Positions 63,688 through 64,000 of a stretch of DNA of 64,000 nucleotides are shown here, one piece after another. Each line of letters begins with the position of its first letter. Position 1 is the first letter of the stretch. Source of the stretch: Domibacillus robiginosus (GTDB lineage Bacteria > Bacillota > Bacilli > Bacillales > Domibacillaceae); NCBI RefSeq assembly GCF_000966195.1, contig NZ_LAHL01000014.1, positions 1-64,000 on the forward strand, written 5' to 3'. A model generated the notes under the pieces. It saw only the letters and a list, made by a program, of their open reading frames with translations, made no database searches and was not told where the DNA came from. A program made the position numbers and the translations under genes.

Positions 63688-64000
63688 ATGGATTCATTCC
63701 GAATTGCTGAAGAGCGTATTAAAAAAGCGCTTAAAGAAGGAATGTTGGATCATTTACCAGGAGCCGGAAAACCACTGCCAAAAGATGAATTTGAGTCACT
63801 GCCACCAGATATGCGCATGGCTGCGAGAATAATGAAAAATGCTGGATTTACACAAGAAGACGCTGCATTGCGCCAGGATATACATCAGCTTGAGCGATTG
63901 GTGAACAATTGCGATGACTCAAACGAAGCGATCAAGCTAAGCCGGCAGTTAAATGAAAAAAGGCTGCGCTACAATCAGCTGCTTTCGAAAAGAAGAATCA
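63688..64000 (+). CDS. DUF1992 (DnaJC28-like) protein, cut by the window end
   Basis: The first 104 residues are visible (MDSFRIAEERIKKALKEGML, then LPGAGKPLPKDEFESLPPDMRMAARIMKNAGF). The GAGKPL and MAxRIMKNAG landmarks are typical of DUF1992. Function unknown. ATG after ATGGAGGG. The reading frame is open to the last base, so the gene is partial here. Confidence 0.85.
   Translation, partial: MDSFRIAEERIKKALKEGMLDHLPGAGKPLPKDEFESLPPDMRMAARIMKNAGFTQEDAALRQDIHQLERLVNNCDDSNEAIKLSRQLNEKRLRYNQLLSKRRI

Overview
The window is chromosomal DNA from a low-to-moderate GC, spore-forming Bacillaceae. The evidence is gene content and order: yneP-yneQ-yneR, plsY and parE-parC as in Bacillus subtilis; a CotF-type coat protein; the glcU-gdh pair; a Spo0M-like protein; a T-box leader in front of proBA; a perfect Bacillus-type Zur box; and a qoxABCD quinol oxidase. 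I cannot name the genus safely. There are no rRNA or tRNA genes and no CRISPR array.

Layout. 1-9.5 kb: a YwrD-type gamma-glutamyltransferase, then yneP/yneQ/yneR, plsY, topoisomerase IV (parE-parC), a small membrane protein and mscL. 9.5-16.5 kb: a TetR-MFS efflux pair, a HAD phosphatase, mapB, a Zur-controlled zinc-binding lipoprotein, a YitT-type membrane protein and an aldehyde dehydrogenase. 16.5-24.9 kb: many small or uncharacterised proteins, a cold-shock protein, a YdjM-like membrane protein, a half-length Spo0M, a tightly packed yfkAB-msrA-mocR cluster and a Glu/Ala-rich lipoprotein. 24.9-32.8 kb: proBA with its T-box, a NUDIX hydrolase, ilvK, an MBL-fold hydrolase, a lone tyrosine recombinase and uvsE. 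32.8-37.8 kb: an N-acetylglucosamine regulon (nagA-nagB-nagR plus a SIS-domain gene, divergent from PTS gene nagP) with two identical inverted operators. 37.9-45.7 kb: an ABC transporter with a fused permease/binding protein, a CHAD protein, purT, YpsA and an ABC-F ATPase. 45.7-55.2 kb: a tandem-repeat protein, glcU-gdh, a three-gene HscC-type Hsp70/J-protein/DUF1266 operon and two metal-transporter-like membrane proteins. 55.4-56.9 kb: a TnpB-like gene whose zinc-ribbon cysteines are absent. 57-64 kb: a CotF coat protein, GNAT and MOSC proteins, the qox operon and the start of a DUF1992 gene cut by the window end.

Most of the window is ordinary core genome. Many gene ends carry clear hairpin-plus-T-run terminators, and many starts are decided by strong Shine-Dalgarno sites, several of them at TTG or GTG. 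The parts most worth a second look are the HscC/J/DUF1266 module, whose J-domain has HPE instead of HPD; the cysteine-less TnpB relative with its flanking hairpins; the tandem-repeat protein; the degenerate PD-(D/E)XK-like protein next to the cold-shock gene; the 23-bp motif shared by two distant intergenic regions; and several precise operator architectures (Zur, NagR, TetR).
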